DNA of 64,000 nt, taken from NCBI GenBank assembly GCA_963778895.1, contig CAVZVZ010000002.1:1-64000 (forward strand). The letters are read 5' to 3'. The notes under the pieces are model-generated. The model saw only the letters and a program-made list of their open reading frames with translations, ran no database searches and was not told the DNA's origin. Both the position numbers and the translations under genes were made by a program. Origin of the DNA: CAVZVZ01 sp963778895 (GTDB lineage Bacteria; Actinomycetota; Acidimicrobiia; Acidimicrobiales; Acidimicrobilacustridaceae). This document shows, one piece after another, positions 44,905 through 54,317 of the stretch (positions within the stretch are counted from its first letter, which is position 1; each line of letters opens with the position of its first letter).

Positions 44905-45927
44905 ATGCGCTTCGCGTTCACTGACGACCAGCTCCTGTTCCGCGACGCGGTACGCGAGTTCCTGACCAAGGAATGTCCACCCGAATCCGTGCGGGCGGCG
45001 TGGGACACCGATGTCGCCCACTCGCCGGCGTTGTGGCAGGCCCTTGCCGATCTCGGTGTCGTCGGGCTCACCACGCCCGAGCGCTACGGCGGACTCGGGC
45101 TGCGTGAACTGGATCTCGTGCTCCTGCTCGAGGAGGCGGGTCGCGCCGCGTTGCCCGAGCCGTTGCTCGAGACGACGGCCGTGGCCGTGCCGCTACTGGT
45201 CGACTCCGAGCACGCGGCGGCTGAGTCGTGGCTCGAACGGATCGCTCGCGGCGATGGTTCGATCGCGGTCGCCATCGATGACGAGCTCGTTGTGGGCGCT
45301 GATGCCGCGGGTGCGTTGCTGTACGTCACCTCGGAGCAGGTGGCGTTCTTGATGCCCGACGATGTCGAGATCCAGCGTCAACCGTCGGTCGATGGCGCGC
45401 GGCACCTGTATCGCGTGTCGGTGGACAGCGCCGGTGTGATGCTCGCGACGGGTGACCGTGCCGCACAACTGCGCGCCTCGGCACTCGATCGTGGTGCGGT
45501 GGGCGCGGCCGCCGAACTCGTCGGCTTGGCCGATCGCATGCTGGCGATGACGGTCGACTACGTGCAGCAGCGCGAGCAGTTCGGTGTACCGATCGGAAGT
45601 TTCCAGGCGATCAAGCACCATCTGGCCGATGCGTTGCTCGCTCTCGAGTTCGCCAAACCGGTCGTATACAACGCGGCCTACGCCCTGTCGCTCGAACTCG
45701 AGACCGCATCTCGCGATGTTTCGATGGCCAAAGCGGCGGCGTCGGACGCAGCCACGCTGGTTGCTCGCAAGGCACTGCAATGCCATGGCGCCATCGCGTA
45801 CACCGTCGAATACGACCTCCACATGTGGATGAAGCGGGCCTGGGCGCTCGCGGCCACGTGGGGTGACGCACGATTCCATCGAGCACGGGTCGCCGAGAGC
45901 GTTCTGCGCCCCGACCCGGCAAACTGA
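44905..45927 (+). CDS. Acyl-CoA dehydrogenase, FadE32/33-type partner subunit
   Basis: A 340-residue acyl-CoA dehydrogenase homolog that is shorter and more divergent than its neighbour: DLGVVGLTTPERYGGLGLRE, YVQQREQFGVPIGSFQAIKH, and HGAIAYTVEYDLHMWMKRA. Such chains pair with a larger FadE to form alpha2beta2 enzymes in cholesterol catabolism. By position it corresponds to FadE32 or FadE33, and I cannot say which. It starts 5 bp after the FadE31-like stop. Confidence 0.82.
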   Translation: MRFAFTDDQLLFRDAVREFLTKECPPESVRAAWDTDVAHSPALWQALADLGVVGLTTPERYGGLGLRELDLVLLLEEAGRAALPEPLLETTAVAVPLLVDSEHAAAESWLERIARGDGSIAVAIDDELVVGADAAGALLYVTSEQVAFLMPDDVEIQRQPSVDGARHLYRVSVDSAGVMLATGDRAAQLRASALDRGAVGAAAELVGLADRMLAMTVDYVQQREQFGVPIGSFQAIKHHLADALLALEFAKPVVYNAAYALSLELETASRDVSMAKAAASDAATLVARKALQCHGAIAYTVEYDLHMWMKRAWALAATWGDARFHRARVAESVLRPDPAN

Positions 45928-45951
45928 TCGAACACCACAGGAGGCAGGAAC

Positions 45952-47103
45952 GTGGCTGAGGCCTACATCGTCGACGCAGTGCGGACACCGGTCGGGCGCC
46001 GCGGGGGAGGCCTGAGTCAGGTGCACCCCGCTGACCTGGGTGCCCACAGCTTGCGTGCGCTGGTGCGGCGCACCGATATCGATCCGTCGGCGGTCGAGGA
46101 CGTCGTGTTCGGGTGTGTCGACACCATCGGTCCTCAGGCCGGCGACATCGCGCGCACGTGCTGGCTCGCCGCCGGCCTCCCGGATTCGGTGCCCGGCACC
46201 ACGGTCGATCGTCAGTGTGGGTCGTCGCAACAGGCCGTGCACTTCGCCGCCCAGGCAGTGATGAGCGGCACGAGCGACCTGGTCGTCGCCGGCGGCGTGC
46301 AGAGCATGAGCCAGATCCCGATCTCGTCGGCCATGTTGGTCGGCGAACAATTCGGCTTCACCGATCCGTTCTCGGGCTCGAAGGGCTGGCTCGAGCGCTA
46401 CGGCGACCAGGAGGTGAGCCAGTTCCGGTCGGCCGACATGATCGCGGAGAAGTGGGACATCTCCCGCGAGGACATGGAGGAGTTCGCGCTCGAGAGTCAT
46501 CGCCGCGCGGTGCAGGCCATCGACGAGGGTCGGTTCGAAGGCCAGATCGTCCCGCTCGGTGACGCCTCGGTGGACGAAGGCCCACGACGCGAGCCGGACA
46601 TCGCCAAGATGAAGAGCCTTGCGACGCTACGCGAGGGCGGGCGGACCACTGCCGCTGTCGCGAGCCAGATAAGCGATGCGTCGGCGGCGCTGCTCATCGC
46701 CTCGGAGCAGGCGGTGAAGGATCACGGCTTGACCCCACGTGCGCGCATCCATCACCTGTCGGTGCGCGGTGACGATCCGGTGTGGATGCTGACCGCGCCG
46801 ATGCCGGCGACCCGGTACGCATTCGAGAGGACGGGCTTGTCGATCGACGACATCGACCTCGTCGAGATCAACGAGGCGTTTGCCTCGGTGGTGCTGGCGT
46901 GGCTGAAGGACAGCGGCGCCGACCCGTCCAAGGTGAACGTCAACGGCGGCGCGATCGCTCTCGGCCATCCCCTTGGAGCAACGGGTGCTCGTCTGATGAC
47001 GACCTTGCTCAACGAGCTCGAGCGGACCGGTGGCCGCTACGGCCTGCAGACCATGTGCGAGGGCGGCGGCCAAGCCAACGTCACCATCCTCGAGCGCCTC
47101 TGA
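45952..47103 (+). CDS. fadA6: Acetyl-CoA acyltransferase, FadA6-like
   Basis: FadA6 is the thiolase of steroid C/D-ring degradation. The 383-residue product carries the nucleophile in VDRQCGSSQQAVHFAAQA (Cys near residue 91), VEINEAFASVVLAW, the His motif NGGAIALGHPLGATGARL and the second Cys in QTMCEGGGQANVTI. The similarity to my recollection of Rv3556c runs through the whole length, for example ISSAMLVGEQFGFTDPFSGS. The GTG at 45952 has AGGAGGCAGG upstream. It closes a three-gene operon with the two acyl-CoA dehydrogenases. Confidence 0.9.
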   Translation: MAEAYIVDAVRTPVGRRGGGLSQVHPADLGAHSLRALVRRTDIDPSAVEDVVFGCVDTIGPQAGDIARTCWLAAGLPDSVPGTTVDRQCGSSQQAVHFAAQAVMSGTSDLVVAGGVQSMSQIPISSAMLVGEQFGFTDPFSGSKGWLERYGDQEVSQFRSADMIAEKWDISREDMEEFALESHRRAVQAIDEGRFEGQIVPLGDASVDEGPRREPDIAKMKSLATLREGGRTTAAVASQISDASAALLIASEQAVKDHGLTPRARIHHLSVRGDDPVWMLTAPMPATRYAFERTGLSIDDIDLVEINEAFASVVLAWLKDSGADPSKVNVNGGAIALGHPLGATGARLMTTLLNELERTGGRYGLQTMCEGGGQANVTILERL

Positions 47104-47105
47104 GC

Positions 47106-47954
47106 TCAGCTGGTTCGATCCGCAAGCAGCGCGGCCCACTTGTCGAGTGACGGAAGCACTTCGTCGCGTGTGCCCGAGGGGATGCGTAACACGCACTCGG
47201 TGACACCGATCTCGGTGAAGTGGTCGAGCTTGCCCTGATCGGGGATCGAGCCGAACGGCACGATCTCGAGCGTGGACGGATCGCGTCCCGCTTCCTCGAC
47301 AGCGGCGCGGAGCTCGGGCAGGGCTTTGGTGAGGCCAGCCCCGCCGATCGGGATCCAACCGTCGGCGTACTCGGCGATGTGGGCGAACATCTTCGGCCCG
47401 GCGGCACCGCCGATCAGTACCGGTGGATGTGGTCGCTGCGCGGGTTTGGGCCATGACCAGCTGGGGCTGATGTTCACGAACTCGCCCTGGTAGCCAGCCA
47501 CGTCCTCGGTCCACAGTGCCTTCATCGCCAGCACCCGTTCGCGCACGACGTCCCGCCTGTCCTTCATCGTCACGCCGTGGTCTTCGAGCTCGTCCTCGTT
47601 CCAGCCGAACCCGATGCCGAACACGAACCGCCCACCGGAGAGTTGATCGAGCGTGGCGATCGCCTTGGCCGTGACGATCGGCTCACGCTGCGCGGGTAGG
47701 GCGATGCCCGTGCCGAGCCGAATGTGATCGGTGGCGGTTGCCGCCGCCGCCAGCGCGATGAGCGGATCGAGCGTGCGCTTGTACTCATCGGCCAGCTCGG
47801 CGTCGCCCGTAGGCGGGGGAGTGCGGCGTTCGACGGGGATGTGCGTGTGCTCGGGAAGGAAGAGCGAGTCGAATCCACGGGCTTCGGTCTCGCGCGCCAA
47901 CTCCACCACGTTCATCGACTGATCGGTGGCGAACATCGTGACCCCGAAACGCAT
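47106..47954 (-). CDS. F420-dependent luciferase-like monooxygenase (LLM)
   Basis: The 282-residue TIM-barrel flavin/F420 oxidoreductase shows MRFGVTMFATDQSMNVVELA, EARGFDSLFLPEHTHIP, RIRLGTGIALPAQREPIV-like IRLGTGIALPAQREP, and GGRFVFGIGFGWNEDELEDHG, the TIGR03619-type signature of actinobacterial F420 oxidoreductases. It resembles Rv3520c in the cholesterol locus. The ATG at 47954 lies 20 bp from an operator copy shared with the divergent SDR. It converges on fadA6 with 2 bp between stops. Confidence 0.84.
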   Translation of the reverse strand: MRFGVTMFATDQSMNVVELARETEARGFDSLFLPEHTHIPVERRTPPPTGDAELADEYKRTLDPLIALAAAATATDHIRLGTGIALPAQREPIVTAKAIATLDQLSGGRFVFGIGFGWNEDELEDHGVTMKDRRDVVRERVLAMKALWTEDVAGYQGEFVNISPSWSWPKPAQRPHPPVLIGGAAGPKMFAHIAEYADGWIPIGGAGLTKALPELRAAVEEAGRDPSTLEIVPFGSIPDQGKLDHFTEIGVTECVLRIPSGTRDEVLPSLDKWAALLADRTS

Positions 47955-47974
47955 GGGGCGAGCGTATGCGGAAC

Positions 47975-47989
47975 ATGACACCTCGTCAG
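47975..47989. promoter_or_regulatory. Catabolic operator between the LLM and Hsd4A-like genes
   Basis: ATGACACCTCGTCAG matches the TGAC-N5-GTCA core and lies between divergent starts at 47954 and 48012. Confidence 0.65.
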
Positions 47990-48011
47990 ATCTTCGGGCA
48001 TGATCCGATGC

Positions 48012-48924
48012 ATGGCAGGACTGTGTGAAGGCCGGGTCGTGATCGTCACCGGCGCAGGACGAGGTTTGGGTCGGGCGCACGCGCTCGAGTTCGCGCGCCA
48101 AGGCGCCAAGGTCGTCGTGAACGACTTGGGCGCCGAGATCGACGGGTCGGGGGGTTCGACGGGGCCCGCGGGCGAGGTCGTCGACGAGATCCGGGCGGCC
48201 GGCGGCGAGGCCGTCGCCAATGGCGCCGACATCGCGGACTGGGATCAGGCCGAGGCGATGGTCGAGCAGGCCGTCGACACGTTCGGTGTGCTCGATGTGT
48301 TGGTGAACAACGCCGGCTTCCTACGCGATCGCATGCTGGCGAACACCTCCGAGGACGAGTGGGACGCGGTGATGCGCGTGCACCTCAAAGGCCACTTCGC
48401 TCCCGCTCGTCACGCCATCGCGCACTGGCGCGAACGCACCAAGGCGGGCGACGAGGTGCACGGTCGCATCATCAACACCAGCTCGGGTGCCGGCCTGATG
48501 GGCAGCGTCGGCCAAGGCAACTACTCGGCCGCCAAGGCCGGCATTGCTGCCCTGACGCTCGTGCAGTCGGCCGAGTGGGCGCGCTACGGAGTGACCGCGA
48601 ACGCGATCGCGCCGGCGGCGCGTACGCGCATGACCGAGGAGGTGTTCGCCCAGACCATGGCGGCCCCGAGCCGAAGGCGAGTTCGACGCCATGGCACCCG
48701 AGAACGTGTCGCCCTTGGTCGTGTGGTTGGGCAGCGTCGACTCGGCCGGTGTGACGGGCCGCGTGTTCGAGGTCGAGGGCGGCAAGATCAGCGTCGCTGA
48801 CGGTTGGCAGCACGGTGACGTCGTCGACAAGGGCGCACGTTGGGAGCCGCGCGACATCGGTCCCGTTGTACGCGACCTGTTGGAGAAGGCGCCGCAACCC
48901 GCTCCGGTGTACGGCGCCTCCTAG
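48012..48924 (+). CDS. Hsd4A-like SDR dehydrogenase (frameshifted)
   Basis: This longer SDR (about 303 residues) has VTGAGRGLGRAHALEFARQG, the insert NDLGAEIDGSGGSTGPAGEV typical of the peroxisomal multifunctional-enzyme-type (17-beta-HSD4) branch, NNAGFLRDRMLANTSEDEW and the YxxxK motif in GNYSAAKAGIAALTL. One extra base near 48673 shifts the frame before DAMAPENVSPLVVWLGSVDS; the C-terminus is EKAPQPAPVYGAS. This branch contains Hsd4A (Rv3502c), a steroid side-chain/17-hydroxyl dehydrogenase. The ATG at 48012 is preferred over 48000 because it begins the fold. Confidence 0.8.
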
Positions 48925-48937
48925 ACCGCGGGTTTCG

Positions 48938-50152
48938 TCAGGAGAGCCGTTCGACGACCATGGCCATGCCCTGGCCACCGCCGACGCACATGCTTTCGAG
49001 CCCGAAGGTCTTGTCCGCGTCCTGGAGCCCGTGGATCAGCGTGGTCATGATGCGAGCCCCGGTCATGCCGAAGGGATGCCCGAGGGCGATCGAGCCGCCG
49101 TTGACGTTCAGCTTCTCCCACGGGATGCCGAGGTGACGTGCCGACGGGATCACCTGGGCCGCGAACGCCTCGTTGATCTCGACCAGGTCGATGTCGTCGA
49201 TGGTCTTGCCGGCCCGCTTCAGCGCTTGGCGGCAGGCTTCGATCGGGCCGAGACCCATGATCTCGGGGTTGAGCGCGGACACACCGCTCGACACGATGCG
49301 TGCCAAGGGTGTGATCCCGAGCTCCTTGGCCTTGGTGTCGCTCATCACGATCACGGCGGCGGCGCCGTCGTTCAGTGGGCAGGCGTTGCCGGCCGTGACG
49401 GTGCCGTCGGGACGGAAGACGGGCTTCAACTTCGACAGCCCTTCGACGGTGGTGCCGGCGCGGATGCCGTCGTCCTGGGTGACGAGCACATCGTTGCCTT
49501 CGGCGTCGGTCGCCGGTAGTGGAGTGATCTCGTGCTCCCAGAACCCGTTCTCGAGCGATGCGGTCGCGCGCTGCTGTGACAGGGCAGCGAACTCGTCCAT
49601 CTCGGCGCGGGTGACGCCTTCGTACTCGGCGACGTTCTCCGCGGTCTGGCCCATAGCGATGTAGATGTCGGGCGTCCCGGGAGGCGGAGCCCAATTGGCC
49701 TGGCCGCCCTCGGCGCGCTGCTTGGTGTGGGCCTCGGCGTCGGCGAACACGACGTTGTGCGGACCCGTGTCGGCGGCACCGTTCATGTACCGGCTCACGG
49801 TCTCGACACCGGCCGAGATGAACACGTCACCTTCGCCCGCTTTGATCGCGTGCGCCGCCATGCGAATGGTCTGCAGCGACGACGAGCAGTAGCGGTTCAC
49901 GGTGACGCCCGGGACGTCGATGCCGGCGATGATCGCGGCCACCCGGCCGACGTTGTAGCCGGCCTCTCCACCCGGTTGGCCGCAACCCATGATCACGTCT
50001 TCGACCAGGCTCGGATCGAGGGCCGGCGCCTTCGACAGCACGTCCTTCAGCACGAAGGCCGCCATGTCGTCGGGGCGGACGTTGACCAACGACCCCTTGT
50101 TGGCGCGCCCGATGGGCGTGCGAGATGTGGCAACGATGACGGCTTCGGGCAT
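48938..50152 (-). CDS. Acetyl-CoA C-acyltransferase (thiolase)
   Basis: A complete 404-residue thiolase: nucleophile region VTVNRYCSSSLQTIRMAAHA (Cys near residue 91), DLVEINEAFAAQVIPSARHL, NGGSIALGHPFGMTGARIM and the second Cys in ESMCVGGGQGMAMVVERL. It differs clearly from the FadA6-like gene 2 kb away and resembles generic degradative acetyl-CoA acetyltransferases of actinobacteria. It converges on the Hsd4A-like gene. No operator copy is seen in its 87-bp upstream gap. Confidence 0.92.
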   Translation of the reverse strand: MPEAVIVATSRTPIGRANKGSLVNVRPDDMAAFVLKDVLSKAPALDPSLVEDVIMGCGQPGGEAGYNVGRVAAIIAGIDVPGVTVNRYCSSSLQTIRMAAHAIKAGEGDVFISAGVETVSRYMNGAADTGPHNVVFADAEAHTKQRAEGGQANWAPPPGTPDIYIAMGQTAENVAEYEGVTRAEMDEFAALSQQRATASLENGFWEHEITPLPATDAEGNDVLVTQDDGIRAGTTVEGLSKLKPVFRPDGTVTAGNACPLNDGAAAVIVMSDTKAKELGITPLARIVSSGVSALNPEIMGLGPIEACRQALKRAGKTIDDIDLVEINEAFAAQVIPSARHLGIPWEKLNVNGGSIALGHPFGMTGARIMTTLIHGLQDADKTFGLESMCVGGGQGMAMVVERLS

Positions 50153-50239
50153 GGCTCCCCCTCAGTAGGGCCCCGGTGACGGGTTGTACGTCCGCTCTGT
50201 CTAGCGCCACGGGCTCGCCTGCGAAAACCTGAGCAGCTC

Positions 50240-51643
50240 CTAGCCCACGGACGTCACCACGTCCTCGTGGGTCGGGTTCGACAGCACCTCCGACACCGGG
50301 GAGCGCGCGCTCCACCACTTCCAAACCCGGTCCAGGGCCACGGCGGACAGGATCAGCAGGGGGATCTCGGCCGCGGCTCGGTATCTGATCTGCCCGAACG
50401 TAGTTGCCGCCGAGAGGACGACGATGACGAACTCGACGAGCAACGGGTAGAGCAGGACGCGCCGCCGCCTGAGGAGGACGGCGCCGGCGAGAGCGAGGGG
50501 TGCGAGCACCCAGTACATGGCGGTCCACACGTAGCCTACCCACGTCGCGGACATGCTCCACGCGCTGTCGAGCTGAACCTCTTGGAACGGCCGATACAGG
50601 CTGAAAGTCCGTCCCTCGCGGGCGGCGATCACTTTCGGCAGCTGCCTGAGATGATCACGGGTGTAGCGCAGCGCGATCCTGCGCATCCTCAAGTCCGACT
50701 CGGACCTGTCCAGCGAGGCCAACTCACCGAGGTGGGGATAGACGCATGATTCCGGATCGGCCTGCATTTCCGGCACGGGTCGCTGGTCCCAGTGCCCTAG
50801 TAGATCACCCGAGAAGGTCGCATCGCACGCGCCCGCGGCCATCGTTCCGCCAAGTCCCGTCGAGATGAGAACTGGTTCCTTGAAACGCGTCGCGTTGAAG
50901 GTGGCCCACGGAGCGAAGAGCAGAAGAGCGACGGCTGCGCTCGCCGCCAGCCAGCCGATGCGACGCTTCCAGGCAAGCGTTCGTGTCAGGACCACCAACG
51001 GGAAGACCAACAACACGAACAGCGCGAGCTGCTCGGCGCGAGCCTGGCTCAGTAGCGCGCACACCGCACTCAGCAGAACGATGCGCCGCAGAGACGGCCG
51101 CTCGTGGTACCAGTACGCGAGCAGCAGTACGAGCGCGATGAGGGGCATGAGGACGACTTCTGAAAGGAGTACTCGCTCGTATTGCCAGAGCCCCGGGTAG
51201 ACCGCGGCGAGGGCGGCTGCGATGAGGGCGACCCGTTCGCCCGCGATCTTGCGCCCGGCCAGGCCCACGAGCGGGATCGCGGACGCGCCGACGATGACGG
51301 CACAAATCTGGCGCTCGAACCCTGTGTTGCCGCCCGCCACCGATACGACGCTCAGGATCGCCGTCCACAGCGGCGGGTGAGCCGCGTCGGGCCCGCCGGC
51401 TACCGCCGGGACCGCGAACCCCGCCGGGAACTCGAACCAGTGGCCCTGGGCCGCAAGGTCGGCGGACAGGCTGTATTGCCATCCGTCGCCGCCGGCCGGA
51501 TGATGTTTCTGCGAGATGACATAGCCGAGCCGGAGGGCGAAACCGGCCAAGAAGAGCAGGATCAGCCACCCCGCAAACCGAGAGATTCGCCGATTCAGCG
51601 ACGGTGGAACGATCGGACCCTCCCTCAGGCTGGCGGTCCACAA
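50240..51643 (-). CDS. ArnT/PMT-type (GT-C) membrane glycosyltransferase-like protein
   Basis: The 467-residue protein has about 10 transmembrane segments. The first large loop carries PAGGDGWQYSLSADLAAQGHW and DAAHPPLWTAILSVV, the D/H pattern of GT-C enzymes that use polyprenyl-linked sugars. LLSEVVLMPLIALVLLLAYW and SQARAEQLALFVLLVFPLV follow, typical of the GT39/GT83 superfamily. It is not closely similar to the paralogs at 27077 and 31628. The start is uncertain (TTG at 51643). It is an isolated gene between catabolic blocks. Confidence 0.68.
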   Translation of the reverse strand: MWTASLREGPIVPPSLNRRISRFAGWLILLFLAGFALRLGYVISQKHHPAGGDGWQYSLSADLAAQGHWFEFPAGFAVPAVAGGPDAAHPPLWTAILSVVSVAGGNTGFERQICAVIVGASAIPLVGLAGRKIAGERVALIAAALAAVYPGLWQYERVLLSEVVLMPLIALVLLLAYWYHERPSLRRIVLLSAVCALLSQARAEQLALFVLLVFPLVVLTRTLAWKRRIGWLAASAAVALLLFAPWATFNATRFKEPVLISTGLGGTMAAGACDATFSGDLLGHWDQRPVPEMQADPESCVYPHLGELASLDRSESDLRMRRIALRYTRDHLRQLPKVIAAREGRTFSLYRPFQEVQLDSAWSMSATWVGYVWTAMYWVLAPLALAGAVLLRRRRVLLYPLLVEFVIVVLSAATTFGQIRYRAAAEIPLLILSAVALDRVWKWWSARSPVSEVLSNPTHEDVVTSVG

Positions 51644-51968
51644 ACGACCTCACGTCCACAGACAAGGACTCCGAACGCTACTCTCCCACGATCATGCGGG
51701 GAGCTGCTCCGCCGTCGTGCAGGTTGTAGGTGACCGTCGCGGGGTAGACGGACCGAGAGCCGGCTTGGACTCCTCGCACTACCTGCCCGAGACCGGTTGG
51801 AGCTGGCGCGCACGATCGGCCTCGTCGACGTGGCCCGCGACGCTTCGATGTGGGAAACAACGAAGGGCGAGTCAACGTGCGTCCGCGGACTGGCTCTCTA
51901 GAACGTGTTCTAGTCTTCTCGGGACAGCCGCCCGGAGGCGCAGCCGTCGAGGCAGGGAGGATTTCACC
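51644..51968. other. 325-bp intergenic region containing a KstR-type box
   Basis: No convincing coding frame on either strand. Only the KstR-like palindrome at 51898-51913 and a GGCAGGGAGGA ribosome-binding region just before 51969 stand out. Base composition is similar to the surroundings. Confidence 0.5.
51898..51913. promoter_or_regulatory. KstR-type operator upstream of LLM
   Basis: CTAGAACGTGTTCTAG contains TNNAAC-N2-GTTNNA, the published mycobacterial KstR consensus, with full 7-bp arms. It lies 55 bp upstream of the LLM start at 51969. Confidence 0.7.
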
Positions 51969-52968
51969 ATGGCGATGGCCATCGTTCGATTCGACATGAG
52001 GACACCGGGGCTCGACCCTGCACAGGCGCGTGGCCAGTACGCCGCGGCGCTCGAGATGGCTACGTGGGCCGACGAGAAGGGCTTCGACATGCTCGTGCTG
52101 TCGGAGCACCACGGCTCGGACGATTCCTACCTGCCGTCGCCACTGGTGATGGCAGGCGCCGTGGCCGGCGCCACGCGGCGCATCCCCATCAACATCGCCG
52201 CGCTGTTGGTGCCGCTGCACGATCCCATTCGTTTGGCGGAGGACATCGCGGTCGTCGACCTCCTGAGTGGTGGTCGCATCTCGATCGTGGCCGGGCTCGG
52301 CTACCGGCCGGTGGAGTACGCGATGTTCGACCGCGAATGGAAGCGGCGGGGCAAGCGAATGGACGAGTGCCTCGAGGTGATGATCAAGGCGTGGACCGGC
52401 AAGCCCTTCGAGTACGAGGGTGAGACCGTGCAGATCACACCGTTGCCGGTGCAACAACCCCACCCGATGGTCATGATCGGAGGCTCCGGTGAGCCCGCCG
52501 CGAAGCGCGCGGCCCGATTCGGTCTCGGGCTGTTCCTGCCGCTCGCCGATGAGCATCTGGCCGAGGTCTACCAACAGGAGTGCGAGCGGCTCGGCAAGCA
52601 ACCGGGATTGGTGCTCGCACCGAGTGAACAACAGCCGGGCACGCTCTTCGTGGCCGAGGATCCCGACCAGGCGTGGCACGAGCTAGGGCCCTTACCTGTT
52701 GCACGACGCCATGACCTACAAGTCGTGGCAGACCCCCGACATCCGCTCGTCGGTGAGCTCGGGCGCGACGACCATCGACGAACTGCGCGCCGAGGGCGTG
52801 TACCAGATCCTTGCGCCGGACGAATGCGTTGCGCTCGCGACCGAGCTCGGGCCTTTCGGTGCTCTCACGCACCACCCTCTGTGCGGCGGAACCACCCCCG
52901 ACCTCGGCTGGGCGAGCCTGGAGCTGTTCGCGGACAAGGTGTTGCCTCGTATCAAGAGCGAGAGCTGA
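51969..52968 (+). CDS. Luciferase-like monooxygenase, F420/FMN type (frameshifted)
   Basis: The TIM-barrel oxidoreductase has FDMLVLSEHHGSDDSYLPSP, IAALLVPLHDPIRLAEDIAV, GRISIVAGLGYRPVEYAMFD and HPMVMIGGSGEPAAKRAARF. An extra T near 52692 displaces the last 90 codons. Corrected, it reads LGPYLLHDAMTYKSWQTPD and ends ADKVLPRIKSES, about 332 residues in all. The KstR-type box upstream suggests a steroid- or isoprenoid-related substrate; that is inference. It is followed by the DinB-like gene after 49 bp. Confidence 0.82.
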
Positions 52969-53017
52969 CGGGCCCCGAGCCCGTCGGACACCCTCCTCCC
53001 ATGAACGCTCTCGCCTC

Positions 53018-53651
53018 ATGAACCCCGTGCGAGCGGTGTACCTCGACACGTGTGGCCGTGTCGCTCGAGCTGATCGAGAACCCCGTCGTCGCCAAGCGAT
53101 GGAAACAAGAGAGCGTCTTGCCGGAGTTCAGCACGGGTGGCCTGGCCGGCCACCTGGCGCGCTCGACGTTGCAGGTCGAGTGGTTCCTCGATGACGTGGA
53201 GCCGACCGACACGCCCATCACTGCGATCGACTACTACGCCCGGCTCGAGGGCGTGCACGATCGAAACTCCGAGCTCAACGTCGGCGTCCGAGCGCGGAGT
53301 GACGAGATGGCATCGCTCGGACCCGCGGGCTTGAGCGACGCCGTGCGCGAGGCGCTCGATCGACTGCGCCGCCGTCTACCGAACGAGCCCGACACCCGAC
53401 AGCTGACCGCGCTGGGACGCACCCTGCGACTCGATGAGTACCTGCGCACCCGATTGATCGAGCTCACGGTGCACATCGACGATCTTGCCCTCAGCGCGGG
53501 CGTCCCGTCACCCGCAGTACCCAACGACGCCTATTCCTTCGCCATCGCAACATTGGTGAACGTCGGGCGACAGAAACACGGTGATCTCGAGGTGCTGCAC
53601 GCGCTCACCCGGCGCGAACGCGACGTCGACGACGCCCTGCACATCCTGTAG
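53018..53651 (+). CDS. DinB/mycothiol-dependent maleylpyruvate isomerase-like protein (frameshifted)
   Basis: The protein fits the MDMPI N-terminal/DinB four-helix family: YLDTC-AVSLELIENPVVAK, FSTGGLAGHLARSTLQVEWF (first metal His), and LIELTVHIDDLALSAG (second His near residue 160). The main frame opens at a GTG at 53052, but the ATG at 53018 (MNPVRAVYLDTC) joins it after one extra G near 53054 is removed and gives the normal N-terminal helix. Family members act with mycothiol or unknown thiols. It belongs to a run with the upstream LLM and the downstream hydrolase-fold gene. Confidence 0.72.
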
Positions 53652-53678
53652 AGCAGCCCATCCTGCAGAGGAGACGAC

Positions 53679-54317
53679 ATGCCTATCGACCTGGCGGAGC
53701 TGGTGGCCCCTGGCCACACGGCGCTGGTCACCCAGGAATGTCAGAACGGGGTGATCGGTGAGCACGCGGCACTGCCGCAACTCGCCGACGCGGCGCGCGT
53801 CGAGATGATCCCCAACGCGGCCCGCTTGGCCGCCGCGGCGCGACACGCCGGGGTGCCGGTGGTGCATTGCGTCGCCGCCCGTCGCGCCGACGGCCGGGGT
53901 TCGAACGCCAACGCCCGGCTGTTCATGGGGATGTTGAAGACGGCCGTGCCGCTGCTGCCGGGGAGCGCCGCGGTCGAAGTGATTCCCGAGATCGGTGTCG
54001 AGGACGGTGACGTGTTGCTGACTCGACTCCATGGTCTGGGGCCGATGGGTGGCACCGACCTCGACGCGGTGCTGCGCAACCTGGGCGTGACGACAGTGGT
54101 CGGCATAGGCGTGTCGGTGAACATCGGCATGATGGACTTCGCCTTCGACGCCGTGAACGCGGGCTATCAGATGGTGCTGCCCCGCGACGCCGTCGCGGGA
54201 GTGCCGGCCGACTACGCGCAGGCCGTGCTCGACAACACGCTCGCCCTCGTCGCGACGTTGCCGTCGACCGAGGACGTCCTCGGCGCGCGTGGGGCGTGTG
54301 CGCGGCTGAGTCGTTAG
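53679..54317 (+). CDS. Isochorismatase-fold protein lacking the catalytic cysteine
   Basis: The 212-residue protein has the cysteine-hydrolase fold (HTALVTQECQNGVIGEHAAL; VVHCVAARRADGRG). In active members the third strand ends in a nucleophilic Cys (GVxTNxC). Here it reads GIGVSVNIGMMDFAFDAVNA with Gly instead, and the leading Asp is Glu (TQECQN). The fold is thus kept without the classical triad, as in a group of actinobacterial relatives. Function is unknown. An AGGAG site precedes the ATG. Confidence 0.75.
   Translation: MPIDLAELVAPGHTALVTQECQNGVIGEHAALPQLADAARVEMIPNAARLAAAARHAGVPVVHCVAARRADGRGSNANARLFMGMLKTAVPLLPGSAAVEVIPEIGVEDGDVLLTRLHGLGPMGGTDLDAVLRNLGVTTVVGIGVSVNIGMMDFAFDAVNAGYQMVLPRDAVAGVPADYAQAVLDNTLALVATLPSTEDVLGARGACARLSR

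Noticed and set aside
53923..54313. Extended C-terminus of the lipoprotein across the antisense of the isochorismatase-fold gene
   Set aside because: The extension is Arg/Pro-rich and is the mirror of a well-conserved gene. A lost base near 54330 explains it better.
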